Of a DNA stretch of 64,000 bases, positions 1 through 12,818 are shown piece by piece. Made by a program: the position numbers and the translations under genes. The notes under the pieces were generated by a model, which did no database searches, was not told the origin of the DNA, and saw nothing but the letters and a program-made list of their open reading frames with translations. Origin of the DNA: Terramyces sp. JEL0728 (Eukaryota > Chytridiomycota > Chytridiomycetes > Rhizophydiales > Terramycetaceae); assembly GCA_027603945.1 (NCBI GenBank), contig JADIIU010000016.1, positions 1-64,000 on the forward strand. The letters run 5' to 3'. Position 1 is the stretch's first letter; each line of letters begins with the position of its first letter.

Positions 1-28
1 ATACCTAAAAATAACTGTTCGACTTTGT

Positions 29-661
29 TTATTGTAGACGACTGATGAATTTGCCAAATTGTTCGCCTTGGTATTCAGCCAATTCCTTTTCCAAAGTGGA
101 TGGTTGACGCGATCCATCTGATGCAGCTACACACCCAGCTCCCCAGTAAGACCCACCATGAACTTCGGTGAGATTGGACAAGTGAGGGTGGCTTCCGAGT
201 GGAACAAAGGCAATGCCATGATGCGCAAGGTTTGGCAAGAAGGTAAGAGCAGGTGTCTCTTGACCACCACCAAGACCAGCGCAGGATTGGAAAATACCGG
301 CAGCTTTTCCTTTCAATTTGCCCCCAAACCAGAGTTGCCCAGTTGCATCCAAGAAAGCCTTGAACTGTGCAGGAGCTACATCAAATAAAAAATACCAGAA
401 CCGAACCGAGTAGCAAATCCAAACAAGAACCCATCGTATTTTTCCAGATCTGCAGGAGTAGCGACTGGATAATCAAACTTGGCAATATGCATCTTCTGCT
501 GTACCTCTTCAGAGAGTGTTTCCGGAACTAGTTTAATTTCAGCTTCAATTCCAGCTTTCTTTAATCCCTTGAGTTCTTCTTCGGCGAGCTGTTTGACGTG
601 ACCGTAAGCAGAGTAGATCTTGTTAGCTTTGTCTTACTAAAACCAAGACTTTTTTGCCCAT
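29..661 (-). CDS. WrbA/Pst2-type NAD(P)H:quinone oxidoreductase (flavodoxin fold)
   Basis: FMN-dependent quinone reductase family (bacterial WrbA, yeast Pst2/Ycp4/Rfs1), expected to do two-electron quinone reduction in oxidative stress defence. Spliced product is 197 aa, the usual family length. The N-terminus reads MGKKVLVLIYSAYGHV, the first flavodoxin strand plus phosphate loop. The C-terminal half has the typical FLDATGQLWFGGKLKGK and LPNLAHHGI segments. Introns at 619..637 (19 nt) and 376..395 (20 nt) on the minus strand restore the frame exactly. The stop codon sits inside an AATAAA hexamer. The segment LGGGQET, where many relatives have TQGGGQET, is a mild variation. Confidence 0.9.
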
Positions 662-1280
662 TTTGCGGAATTTGTTTATTTCATGCTGGTTTTTATACAT
701 GTCAATGGTTTCCAAGCCACCCGGATATGTGGCGGGTATTCAGGATTTGAGGAATATCCGTCACTGAAGCATCTTAATATAAGTCATATTGCGATGGGGA
801 ACAATATAAGGCACTTTAATGATAAATTCATGCAGATTTCACTACCTTCTGGATCATAATGCCTAATCCATATCAAGTATCTCAGATAATTACCGGTAAT
901 CAAATGTTTATTGCGCGACACATTTTAGGAATGGACAAGAAACTAAAGTGTCAACGACAACCTTTTCCAGCATCACAAACGGTTTCATCGCATACTGGAA
1001 CCATAGTACCTATTGTTTAATGTAAAGCTCAGTTTATACCAAAAGTCGTCAGATTGGGGTCCTGGATGGTTTTTAATATAAGCATCTTGACTGGTAATCG
1101 GTATCTCAACTATACGAGACGCAATTGAGCTGTAGTCAAGGATTTATAATCATACACGGTTTTTGGCTGCTATAGAAATCACTCCTTCAATCCCTTAGTG
1201 AAGGCAGAGACGAGGCGATCGAATTCATTCTCGTAAATAAAGACATTGTTGAAACCCCAAATATTTAAAAGTTGAAAAAA
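662..1280. other. Intergenic, no gene seen
   Basis: Divergent spacer of about 620 bp between the WrbA-type gene and the Nup107 gene. I find no open frame with a coding look, no tRNA-like fold and no repeat. It must hold both promoters. It is one of the longest spacers in the window. Confidence 0.6.
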
Positions 1281-3558
1281 ATGCAAGTGGATCATGCATT
1301 TGCAAAACTCTACAAAGAGTCTGATTTAATGGAGGTTTTGCAGGATTTTGGACTGTTGAAGCAATACCAAGATTACTGTACAGAGCAGTAAGCACCATTA
1401 ATGTAGATTCCAAGAGTCTGGCGATAACATCTGGTTTTATGAAGCCAACAGTTGGAATTTGGTGAGGCAATTACTACAGTAATCTTTGTTAATAGTAGAC
1501 GTCGATTTGAGCAAGATTTAGATCAGGATTTACCTACTTTTACCAATACGTTTAATCCATTCAAGTCTGATGGTGCGTTGATCCAAGATATTTTTCAAGA
1601 GGATCCTCAATTACATGAAAACTACGTAAGTGATATTAACTGTAGGTAGTAAAGAAATGGCTCGAAGAAACAGCTCCGAAATTCCTTCCTTGTGAAACTC
1701 AAAAAACACATTTAAAGTATACTCTGGATAGAATTCAAAAGAAGCAGCGGGGATACAAGCTTGGAAATGATGAGTCGATTGTTACAGAGTTGGATCCAGA
1801 TTCTACAAATAGACAGTTACGCACATTGGCACCTGAAGATTTGAATTATGAATCTTCGTTAAACAAAACCATATTTAATTACATTAAGCGAGGACAGATA
1901 TTGGAAGCTGTTGACTTGTGTCAGGCATCCAACCAGCATTGGAAAGCAGCATTGCTCCGAGGATATCTTGTTTTTTCAGATCCAGTTATTGACAGACAAG
2001 AAAATGGATTAGAGTATTTTGACGGTAACCAAAACAAAGTTTTGTGGAAAGCTGCCTTATACGCAGCCGCTTCAGATGTACAAACTATTAACAAAAGGAT
2101 TCTTTTGACGTCACTGAAAGGGCGATATATGCTGCGCTAGCCGGTGATTACAAAATAGTGTCTAGTGCATGTAGCACATGGGAAGATTTGCTGTGGGCAA
2201 ACTATAACGCGCTAATTGAATCCAAAATTCAAAGAGTAGATTAATATTGACAGTAGAAACTGGATGAAAAGGCGTTGCATTTAGTCCAGCTGGATAAAAT
2301 ATCACTTCCACTTCCAGAGTTTCAACAATCAGAAAGAGAAATTTTTGAATCTCTCAAATCGCACGAAAATTCAGAAATTCAAGTAATTGCCAACGAAGTT
2401 CACCATCTAATCCAAACCCACATCATTCTCAACGATTTGGACGACTTCTTTGATGAATTAAAAAAAGAAATATCTAAAATTGGAATAGAAAACTTGGAAG
2501 AGCCGCTGAAGCGTTCACTTCGATTTATCACACATTTGATTCTACTCACCAGGAATTTGGAGTTGCTAGCTCCTAGTGATAGCACCAACTATATAATTGA
2601 AAATTATATCAAAATATTGGAAAGCGAGGGGAAAGGAGAGTTGGTTCCAATGTACTTTGAATACCTTCCTTATGAAAAGCAAATATCCGGATATTCTTTA
2701 TTCCTTCAATGTATCCTTTATTAATCAAAGCAATCAAAAAAGAAAAGCAAAAATATTACAAGCTGGGACTCCAAGCCAATCTGGATATGCTGGCGGTAAC
2801 AGAAGATGTTGTACAATCATTCTTTTCAAGAGGGGCAATCTTTGAACCAATATCTATTGACTACAGCCTGACTTTCCCAAGGCTGTCTGAAAAGCCTTCC
2901 AAAGCGGATCTTGTGCAGATTAAAGCTCTTGAATGGCTCGTATTTGACGAATCACTGCAGCCAAATTTGGTGAAATACAGTAATATTCTTACAAAATACT
3001 TTCTGCTCACCAGCCGTATTAATTCTGCCAACGTTTTGTTCCAGGAATTCCCTCTCAACTCTATATCGTGCGAAGGTGTGGACGAATACGTCAAAGAACA
3101 ACCCCAATATTTGTGTCTGATAAGGATATTTGAGCTCTACGATCACTGGTATGCTCTTTATTTGAAAAACAAATCCGGAAAGTTACTGGACCAACTTTTA
3201 AATATAACTGCGGAATTGGAGAGTGGAATACAAGAATTATTGACAACAGAAATATTTGGAAAGAATTCAGATCCAGTTGTGGACCCACACCTTCGCCAAA
3301 TTCGATCGATTTACTGTCCTTCATTGGTAATGTATCTACACCAAATTTGGTTTGCTACTCGTGAATATCAACCAGAGTAATTAATTTTAACACAGGAATT
3401 TGAAAAAGTGTCTTGAATTGAGTACTGATGTGTCGTCCGGTTATGTAGAGCCATTTGTTGACTCTGATCGTTTGGGAGGATTTTTAAAAGCAGTTAATCA
3501 AGCTGCATTTGAATCCCTCAAATTAGGCAAGACAAAATTATGCTGGGTAACTGCATAG
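1281..3558 (+). CDS. NUP107: Nuclear pore protein Nup107/Nup84
   Basis: Scaffold nucleoporin of the Y-complex (Nup107-160/Nup84 complex). It is almost wholly alpha-helical and acts in nuclear pore assembly and mRNA export. Spliced length is 712 aa, close to yeast Nup84 (726) and shorter than human Nup107. The family stretch ILEAVDLCQASNQHWKAALL, the helical core where Nup84/Nup107 homologues align best, lies near residue 180. Start: the first ATG after an in-frame TGA at 1272. Seven introns at 1388..1406, 1479..1498, 1626..1645, 2078..2097, 2236..2256, 2711..2730 and 3377..3395 give a clean frame. The stop is only 15 bp before the next ATG (cohesin), so the neighbour's promoter must overlap this gene. 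Confidence 0.85.
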
Positions 3559-3573
3559 GAAATAAACATTTTC

Positions 3574-6500
3574 ATGTCCGATTCTAGTTTGTCCGTAGCT
3601 TTTAACTTTTTTCAAATGGATCTAGAAGAACCAGTCGAACAAACGACCCCAAAACAAGATCAGAGATCCAAATCGAGAAAAAAGAAGCAAAAGGAAATCA
3701 GTCTGAACGATGGAGATTTCCTATTTGACGCCATTGCAAATTCCGAAGCACCAGTTAAATCTGTCATTGCTGATTGGTTGGAAAGCTTCCACCTCGACAA
3801 ATTTACAGCTCTGTCCGAGCTAGTCAATTTCATCATCAAAGTAATTGTATTTAATAAAAGGCCGCAGGTGGTGATCAAACAATTCCTCCTGGATCAATTG
3901 CAGAGTACGATATGATTACCGACGCATTGGAAGAGTTAACTGCGAATTTCAAAGTAAACTAAATTAATCCAAGGAGGCTCATGAGTATCCTCTAGCCCAG
4001 AAGGGTAAAAAGAATACATTCAAAAAGAATTATTTAGAATTTTGGACCAAATTTGCCAATATCATAAAAACAGTGCTGGTAGAAGAAGACGGAATTATTC
4101 CTGAAGTGCTTGCCCACTGGCTGACTTCAATGTCGTCCCTAAGATTCCGTCCTTTTAGGTATTTGTTTCTAATTAGACATACTGCGACACTGACCGCGCT
4201 TACATTCATGACTGGCTTGTGCGAATATAGTCAGAAATCCCACACTGAATGGTTAAAAGTGGAAGCCCAGAAAGATCGCGAAACACAGCAAGGAAGAAAA
4301 GCAACTTTACAGAATAGATTGAATGATTTGACGGAACTGAACGATCAAGTGGAAAAGGTGCACAAAGATATATATACTGGGTAATTTTTCGTTTACCAAG
4401 TGTATTTTTGCATAGAATCAGGGATGTAGATCCAGCAATACGTCAAGAATGTGTTTCTGAACTATGTGCTTGGGCTGTTAAATATTCAAACATGTACCTC
4501 GATGCGCAATATTTGAGATATATCGGCTGGATGTTGAATGATAAGGTAAATCTGGATAACGCAGGTATCCGCAGTTCGTATGGAAGCCCTCAAATCTGCC
4601 GCAAAAATCATAAAACCAAACTTTATTGAAGGGTCTCGCCATTTTATTGATCGATTCACTCCTCGTATTATTGATATGGCAGTAAAGGAGGCGGATGCTT
4701 CAGTCAGGGCAGAATCGTTAAAAGTCTTGTGTGCAATCAATGAAAACGAGTTGCTGGAAGAATACGACGAGCTCCTTCATTTGGCATTGGATCCTGACGT
4801 TCGAATTAGAAACGGAGTAGCCCCAATCCTCGTTACATGGATTAACAACCAATCCGAAGAAATGAAATCAAATTCAACCAAAGTTAATGAAATCGATGTG
4901 GAAATCAAATCCTTCTGCGGATCAATTTTAAACATTCTAAAAGTCGCTCATGACAGAAACGAATCTTTGGACAAGGAAATTGTGGAAGCTACCGAGGAAG
5001 ATGTTAAAAAGGCTAAAGAACAACATACTCAAATTGCTGATGGAGATGCGGTTGCAAAACACAATGAAAGCATCGTAAACGATCTTGCCCCTATTTTCCA
5101 ATGGATTACTAAACAGAGTTCCGTGTCTGGACTTTCATTTGATAGTGTTAATACAATCTTGCTCGCTTTGAGTCCGTACTTGGAGCTTTTAAAGGTGAGT
5201 TGCGTTTAATTGTAGGAGACTGACGCCATGTCATTGTATTTACTTAATGACAATTCAGACAGCAAAGATTTGCAACTCGATTCTGAGCATGAAACTGTCT
5301 TAATGTTTGCAATTTGCGTATTTTTCAGGCTGGATTTGGAATTGCCAAAGAAGAGCGCTTCAAAGAAAGCATTTGCTATATACTATCAAAACTTGTTGAA
5401 ATTGCTAAAAAAGTATGGAAATGAATACTCTGGCCCTCAATTATTGAAACTCGTAGAATTGGTGAAACTTGTCCGGGCGATTCCAATGGAAAGCTTTGAA
5501 CAAAACAATGCTGAAACTGTAATTTAATTTAATCCAAGGTTTACCATGAAATTGTTGATTATTTGATTCAAATGTTTGAGAAACACTCTGATAAACTAGT
5601 GTCGCTCGAAACTGTCCTGTCCCTTGCTTATTTAACTACTGATGAAGTTACTACTGCGATTATGCAAGAAGGAAAGAAAAAAGTGGACCAACTAGTTGAT
5701 TCAGTGGTTGCGTCTGCAGTTGCTTCATATGAAACTGTCAAAGCAAACGAGCAGTCGATAATATTCAACGCAGATTCAGATATATTGATCGAAATGATGT
5801 CTAATATCAACAAGTTACTTTGCATTATCACATTTGAAATTCCACAATCAGGATTTTCCGAAAGTAGTATTTCTGGAATATTTGAAATGATGAACGGAAG
5901 CTTGGAGTTTGCTCTTGAAGTGATGAAGTTGCACACAGAAGGAGATTCGCTGTGGGCTGCGGAAATGGTTTCTACTACAATTGAAATTATGATTGCTCTT
6001 ACATTCAATGATATTGAAAAATTGCGCAACTCTCCAGATTCACTCAACAAAGATGAGCTGTCCCAAAATATTGAAAGACTAGCTACCTTCTGTGAAGCTG
6101 TTGTTTCGGATTCAAGAGGGGATATCTTTGGAATTAAATTCACACTGCCAATTCGCGCACTGTGTTTACAAGCAGCTGTACAAATCTTCCCTATTATCAA
6201 TGGAGTTCACAATCTGGATGATACACAACTGCTACTGGCGCCAAGAATCCCCTCTGCTGAATTCCAATCTGAAGCCAATTTATTACTGTCGAAATTATTT
6301 GACTTATTTTTGTATGGAGTGCCTATTTACAGGCTAGAAAAAGAAATAAGCGACGAGAACATTGCAGCCTTTGAAACGTTTATCATCCAGTTGTTTGCTG
6401 GTTTATGCGGCTTGGCCAAATATAACACTTTCAATCCATCTTACATGGCGCCAACACTAATGTATTACAGTGTTCCGACAGAAAAAATGTCAACGTGGAC

Positions 6501-7601
6501 ACTTACTTCAAAGTTCATCCAGCCAAAGAACTTGAAAATACTTGAAAGTTTATGGAATCGCTATTCGGATTTTATTTTGCAGAAATACATTGGCGACCTA
6601 CCTTTGAAATTAGCTGAAATTTACGAAAGCAGCGGAACTTTTGAAGCTAAAATGATCAAAGTAGAGGAATCTGTGGAACAAGTGTGTTCTTTAATTACTG
6701 GATCCATCAAGAAAGTATTATATAGCTAATTATAGTCTGTTGAGCTGTACATTACTGCAAAAGTGCCTGATCTGCAACATGCTGAATCTCTAGTAAAAAG
6801 TGTTAGTTCTCACCTAAAGAGTTGGGTAAATTTACTTGGCCGATCATCCTTTATCAAACTTGTTGGAGATCATGCTGGCTCGTTCCTTCGTAATGTACAT
6901 TCGGCCACCAAAATCCATCTACTGAGTGCTTTAGCCAAGGGGATGCAAGAGTTGGCATCCCGCATTGGTTCTTGGGCCAAAGTCATAGAAAAATGCAATC
7001 AAGACTATGATATCACAATGCAGACTACAATAACCGATATCTTGGATGATTTTGATAGTCAAATGCTTTTAACAAACTTGGAGCAGGTCAACGACTGCTG
7101 GAGTATTTGGGGTAAGCTTGGAGCTTCTATCACAGTTGTTCTACAAAGTCTTGATAATGCTGATGGGCAAGTGCAAGATGGAATACCTAGCTCAATTGAA
7201 GATGTGTAAGATTCTTTTAATGCAGGATTGACTCCCTTGAAAAGCATTTGGATGAAATTAATCTTGAACCTGATAACGACGATTCTATTTGGAAATCTTA
7301 CTTTGAGTGTATCGACGCATTGAAATCGGGTTCCACTAAAAAGAAGAGAGCAGGAAAACCTAGAAAGACTCCTAAAAAGAAGGCACAAGACGACGATGAT
7401 GAAGGCTCGCGTCCCGTTACTCCAAAAAGCACTAGAAGCAGCAGAAGAAGATCTTCCCGAAATATTTCGTATGTTGAACGGGAAAGTGACGAAGAAGATG
7501 TGCAAGTTACTCCAACAAGGGATAGTTTCAAGCGAAAACTAAAAGAGGTCGAGTTTGTAGAGTCGCCAGATGTTGGGATTTTGAAAAAACGAAAAGAATA
7601 A
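3574..7601 (+). CDS. Cohesin subunit Scc3/STAG (stromalin)
   Basis: HEAT-repeat subunit of cohesin that binds the Scc1 kleisin and DNA and is needed for sister chromatid cohesion. Product 1282 aa, in the size range of Scc3/SA proteins. Family landmarks: VIADWLESF near residue 65, then the stromalin conservative domain with RPFRHTAT near residue 180 and FLHRIRDVDPAIRQECV near 255. The C-terminus is basic and serine-rich (KRRSSRR-like), as in STAG proteins, and is probably phosphorylated. Nine introns: 3841..3860, 3954..3973, 4159..4176, 4381..4400, 4546..4564, 5195..5215, 5519..5538, 6715..6735, 7206..7225. The 18-nt intron at 4159 is a multiple of three without a stop and is visible only because removing it restores FRHT. 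The stop codon overlaps AATAAA. Confidence 0.92.
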
Positions 7602-7696
7602 AGATTTTCAATTGCAAGGCTCTATTCTTTATCGATTGTCACTCATCTTTTGATTGAAAGCACGTGACTCTTTACTTTTCTTTGGCTTAATCTCAA

Positions 7697-10605
7697 ATGC
7701 AGGAAGTAACTGTGAAACAGCGTAGTACTTTTACGCATTACATCACAGTAGATTAAAGATAACAATAGGTCGACAGCCCAGGGAAGGAGATTTGCTGGAA
7801 TTTTTGTACAAGGAAAAAGAATATTTCGTTTGGACTATTCAAAAAGGAAACAGATTTGCCTCTTTCCAGATTAAACACGTTTGGAGGATCCTTAACCAAT
7901 ATAAGCAGTTCCATCCAATCTACGCCTCCACCTCCAATTAGCCCTCCTCGCCAGAGCATGGTTGAGAAAAATTCCCGAATGAGCGTTTTGAACTCTCAAC
8001 AATCAGCACCTAATATCGAATTAAATCAAATATCCTCTCATACAAAATCTCGCTCTCGGGACTCCAATTTGGATAAGCAATTAACGGAAATTCTTCCGAT
8101 AGCACATTACGAATCTTCAAAATTGACAATTAAAGGAACCTATTTGGTTCAAGAACCCGGAACATTTGTATTGGTTTTCGATAACAGCTTTTCTGTTAAA
8201 ACTTCGAAAAAATTGTTCTTTTTTGTTGGAATCAGGGATGTAGAACCTAAAGACACGTCTTTACTCAATATCAATCAGAAGGAAGGAGAGGGCTGGCTGC
8301 TAAAGAAAGGGAAGCGTTCCATGCAAGGTTATAATCGCAGATGGGTAGAAGTTCACTCAACTGGGTTTTTAACTTACTACAAATCTCCTGGGGGTCAGAG
8401 TCACGGCTCAGTGAATTTGACTTCTAGTGCTATCAGATTGGATCACGATAACTTAATTATTGACATTGGCAAGTAAATATCTGACTTAGATTCATCACAA
8501 AATACATTCCATTTCAAAGTGGAATTCAGAGAAGATATGGATAGATGGGTAAATCTTTTCCAAAAATTTGCCAACACACAATCGCCAAATTTGGGATTAG
8601 ACTTTGGTGGAGACTCTTCGATTTTGGAGCCAGTTATTCCGCGTCCTGAATCAGGAGTGTCTCCTTCGCCATCTCTCGATAATATCGACTTTACTCAGAA
8701 AAGGGCTACAGCCGGCATTGAAAATCTGCAGAAGGAAATTCAAAAGTTGAAGGATATGATTGATTCCTCAAAGTCACGGTTTGATAGCGGAAAGAACCAT
8801 AACAAAGGTAATTTAAATTAATCCAGAAATTGCTGCATTGTTAAATAGCTTTTCAGATACCGCAGTCGGTCTACTGTCCTGCGTTGCTGTTTCTCAAACT
8901 CAATTGAATACGCTAAATTCAACAACGAGATTGCAAAAGGAAAAGGTCCAATATTCACACAGCAATATAGAGGCTGCATTTTTCACTTGCTTGAATGATA
9001 ACAACAAACTTCGCAAAAAATATGGATTGGAATTGGTTACGGCTTCCAAATTTCAACTTGATTCCGAATACAGACATGAAATTGGATCAATCATTTCTTC
9101 AATCAGGAACGACGACGTCTTTTACGATGCTGAAGAAGGTGCAAGTGATGACGACTCATCTGATGGATATTCTGTTCATGATGCGGAAGCGTTTACCATA
9201 ATAGATGATGATGAAAGCGATAGAGACTCTATGACGAGCACTCAAAACAAAACTGCAGCTGCATCAGAAGTGGGCACCATTACCGTGGAAATTCCAGAAA
9301 AGAGGGCTACCGTTACCCAGCAAAACGTGAGACCTCAAGTATATCAATATGTTCGAAGAACCGTCCTTCCGGTGCCTGCAAGCTCTATGGAAAACATTAG
9401 CATCATGGGGATTTTGCGTAACAACATGGGTAAAGATTTATCAACAGGTAGTTCATAGTTAATGTAGTCGCCATGCCAATTGCCTTGAACGAGCCTATAA
9501 ACCTGCTACAAAAACTTTGCGAAGAGGTGAGTAGTATTAATATTTAGCTTGAATACTGTGAATTGTTGGATTTGGCGTCCAAACAAGCTGATCCTGTGGA
9601 AAGACTGTGTTTAGTTGCAGGGTTTGTCGTTTCTGGATACTCTTCCACTGTTTATCGTGCAGCTAGGAAACCAGTAGTACAATCACTAATGCTAGTTCAA
9701 TCCATTGTTAGGAGAAACGTATGAATTTGACCGGCCTGACAAAGGATTCAAATATATCGCTGAAAAGGTATCTCACCATCCTCCCATCATGGCTTGTCAC
9801 GCCGAGTCGCCAAACTATATCTACTACCAAGACTCTTTGTTAAAGACTAAATTCTGGGGGAAATCAATGGAGTTGAATAACGTCGGAACTGCTCATCTAG
9901 AGTTTCCAGCACTGGACGAACATTATGTTTGGCAGAAAGTAACGACTTCTATGAGAAACATGTTTTCGGCAGGTAGATATTTGGAGCACCATGGTACCAC
10001 CAAGATTGTAAGTAAAGCCACGGGGCATTATTGTGAATTAGTCTTTAAAGAATCTGGATATTTTTCAAGTGCAAACAATGAAGTTGTAGGCGGAATTTAC
10101 AACTCTGCTGGCAAAAAATTGATTTCCGTCAGGTATTTGGTGCTAATGTATAGCGGACGATGGGATCATTCACTAAACAAATTTTCTGATAGTTCTCCCA
10201 ACACTCTTGAAGTTATCTGGAGAATTGGGACTTTTCCACCAAACTATGCCGAAAATTATGGATTTACTCAGTTTGCAATTGAATTGAATGGTACTTGTCT
10301 TTAATCTAGAACTTACTCCTGATTTGCATTCCTTAATACCAAACACAGACACTAGATACAGAACTGACCAAAGATTGTACGAGGAAGGAAGGATCGATGA
10401 AGCAGAAGCAGAAAAACTCCGCTTGGAGCAAAAGCAAAGGGATACTAGAAAGCAAATGGAGAGTGACGATATTCAATGGATACCGCAATACTTTACAATC
10501 GCTGATTCGCCAGATTCTGAAGCTGGCACTCTATGGAAATACAAAGGAAACTACTGGCCATTGCGTGGTAAATTCCCTGCAGATAATATTGACTTATTCT
10601 CATAA
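7697..10605 (+). CDS. Oxysterol-binding protein, Osh3 type (GOLD-PH-FFAT-ORD)
   Basis: Lipid transfer protein that moves sterol or PI4P at membrane contact sites. Product 914 aa. Domains in order: an N-terminal GOLD-like beta domain (ICWNFCTRKKNISFGLF, about residues 20-150), a PH domain from about 190 (GEGWLLKKGK to REDMDRWVNLF), a coiled region, an acidic FFAT-like ER-anchor motif DDVFYDAEEG near 453 that should bind VAP/Scs2, and the OSBP-related domain from about 580 with the signature EKVSHHPP near 646. This order is that of yeast Osh3. Start follows an in-frame TAA at 7688. Introns: 7748..7768, 8469..8489 (GC-AG), 8808..8826, 9448..9467, 9527..9547, 9674..9695, 10133..10153 (21 nt, stopless, restores SGRWD), 10291..10309. 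Confidence 0.93.
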
Positions 10606-10671
10606 AAAATACATTATCAAATTTTATTACAAGTCAATTTCAGAAACTCCCACTATTACTACAATTTAAAT

Positions 10672-12600
10672 TTAGGCAGGAATCTGGACTGGAAGTGGAA
10701 CCAGCTCTGGAATATCGTCTCTGTGATTTTTCAAGCTTTCCAACTCTCTGGTCAACAGCGTTTCTGCCTGTTTATCTTCCAACTGCACAGAAAACGCCAA
10801 TGCCGTTGAGTAGCATTGCAAAGCTTTATCGTAGTTTTTTACTGCAGCTACAGTTAATTGATATTTACTTGCTGCCTGTCCGATTAGTACACGAGCTCCA
10901 AGTCCCAATCTGGTATTATTGAGGCTATCTGAAATTGCCACGGACCTTTCGCCATAAGTTCTAGCCTTTTCATGCTCCTTAAGGCGGAGATAGCATTGTC
11001 CAATATCATGCAATAGCCAAGCTTTTTCAATTGACCCGTCAGGACAACTCTTAACTCCTGCTTCCAAGGCGTCTATTGCTTTCTTATATTTGCGATTGTA
11101 GACATGGATCTTGCCGATTTCAGCAAGTGCTCTCACACACCATTCATTAAGGTTTTCTGCTTTTGCTAGTGCGACAACTAATTTAGCGACGTTTACCTTT
11201 TCTGTAATGAGTTAAAGCGTCAGGCACATTCCCGAGTTTATAGTATATGTTTGCCATAATATCATTTAGTTCGACTAAATTAAACAGAACATACTAATAG
11301 TAAATTGTGCAATCGGAGAACCCTGCGACTGAATTTTAGTCAACAGAGTTTTCGTCTTTCTCAGAGCAGTTTGGAAATCTCCTTTCGATAGGTAGCTGTT
11401 GACTATTTTCATACTTGTTTCAATCAGATTCTTTGTGAAATTTTGCTCCTCCAATTTAATTTGCAGTTTCTTTGTAGGATTCTCGGGAATCTTTTTACTT
11501 TTGTAGCCTCCAGCGGTTTTGGGATTCTCTGTTTCTTCTTTCTTTATTGCCTCACGTTTCTTGTGCTCTTCGGCCTTCATTATGATTGACTGCCTATTGC
11601 GCAAGTTAATTTGTTTGGTGAGGGCTTTAGACGTTTCCTTCTTTCTCGCATAAATTGGTTTTTGCTGTCTCCAAAACTCTGTGCGAGTATCAAGGTATTT
11701 TAATGCATCATCTACCAACGACTTCACTTTGTTGTTGGGATTGCTGGAAAAGTCTTGTTAAATCTGAGTACCTTTGTCTTTTCCAAAACTATCCAAATAT
11801 TCCTGATCTGCATATAATTCTCCTAGCAATTGCTTTGCTGATTTCCCTACCTTTGGATCTTTTTGAGCCTGAGCTGTGGTCGAATTCTGGCCAGACTGGG
11901 TAGGTTGTTTAGGCGAAACCCATACACCACTCAAAAATGGCTGCTTGGTAGTGGTTGGCGCTCCTGAAATCAGAATAGTAATACCATTTTGGCCGGTTGG
12001 GACTGATATAACCAATCTTGCCCCAGGAGGCGGTTGAAATTTATAGTCTGTTGGATCTATGTTAATAAAACCCACTTCCAATGGAATTGTATATCGCTTC
12101 TCTTGCTTTCTGGATGCCCAGTCTGAATTCGTCGAGCTATTTTAATATCCAAATACTTCAGGACGAAATTTATTTCCACGGTGATAGTATACCAACGCCA
12201 ATTCAAAGTCTCCTTGGGAGTATAGCGCTTCAGCTTTCTGAAATATTCCTTTGAAAAAATCTACTTCATCCGTTAACGAAGTATCCGCGTCTTGTAAAGC
12301 TTTTTGGGTATCTCCAAGTTGTAACTATTTTAGCATTGATGTACATAGCATTTAGATCTGGCTACTAGTGCGTTCTTATCCAACGGGCGGAGATGTAGGG
12401 CCTAAGTTAAAACTAGCTACTTTTGAATAAGCTTCAATGGATTTCTGGTAATTTCCTTGCTTTGCTAAAATATCGCCTTCAGCTGCGTAAGATTGGAAGG
12501 AAGAGATTATTTCTTCAACTTCTTCTTCTTCAGTTTCAGGTTTGGCCATTATAGAGATCGGCGAATTATGGAAGCTTGTAGGTGTCGTCATTGAACTCAT
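10672..12600 (-). CDS. ODAD4: Outer dynein arm docking subunit ODAD4/TTC25 (TPR protein)
   Basis: Axonemal TPR protein that helps dock outer dynein arms on doublet microtubules, so its presence implies a motile flagellum. About 590-597 aa. The N-terminal TPR block (SYAAEGDILAKQGNYQKSI, then KALHLRPLDKNALVARSKC) and LALVYYHRGNKFRPE match vertebrate TTC25 closely. The signature RTEFWRQQKPIYARK follows, then a C-terminal TPR block ending near the stop. Introns (minus strand): 12402..12420, 12325..12344, 12137..12156, 12057..12075, 11754..11771, 11275..11294, 11178..11196. A further 21-nt stopless candidate lies at 11964..11984 in a low-conservation linker and is unresolved, which explains the length range. 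Start is the first ATG, 20 bp after the end of the preceding open frame. Confidence 0.9.
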
Positions 12601-12620
12601 AAATCACGAGAAACCCAATT

Positions 12621-12818
12621 CTAACCAGCAGCAAAGAGTAAATCTTGTCTCTCGTTAGGAAGAATTTTGTGTGTAGTTTGAGCATAGAGGTTAAATTCAT
12701 TCACCACGACACCGCCAAAATTGTACACTTGATCCTGCCTTTGGCCAATCAAGATATCACCGAGTGTTTTAACTGTCCGATCAACAGCGTTACTGGTGGA
12801 ATTTGAGAAAATCAAAAA
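12621..12818 (-). other. Open frame directly after the Dim1 stop codon, same frame
   Basis: Sixty-five codons continue in the frame of Dim1 after its TGA, up to a TAG at 12621. The reading has a coding look (…LGDILIGQRQDQVYNFGGVVV…) but no ATG, and fits no family I know. The Dim1 family ends at the TGA, so this could be a readthrough extension, a small gene with an unseen start, or chance. It lies between Dim1 and ODAD4 on the same strand. Confidence 0.3.

Noticed and set aside
1225..1470. 81-codon minus ORF
   Set aside because: Overlaps the first exons of Nup107, whose frame is supported by introns and homology.
3954..3973. Bacterial-type operon reading of closely packed same-strand genes
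   Set aside because: Introns, a Pol III-type tRNA terminator and mitochondrial/ciliary proteins show a eukaryote. The tight spacing reflects compaction, not operons.
5628..6200. 190-codon minus ORF
   Set aside because: Antisense of the long STAG exon; no family pattern. Its length is explained by codon structure of the real gene.
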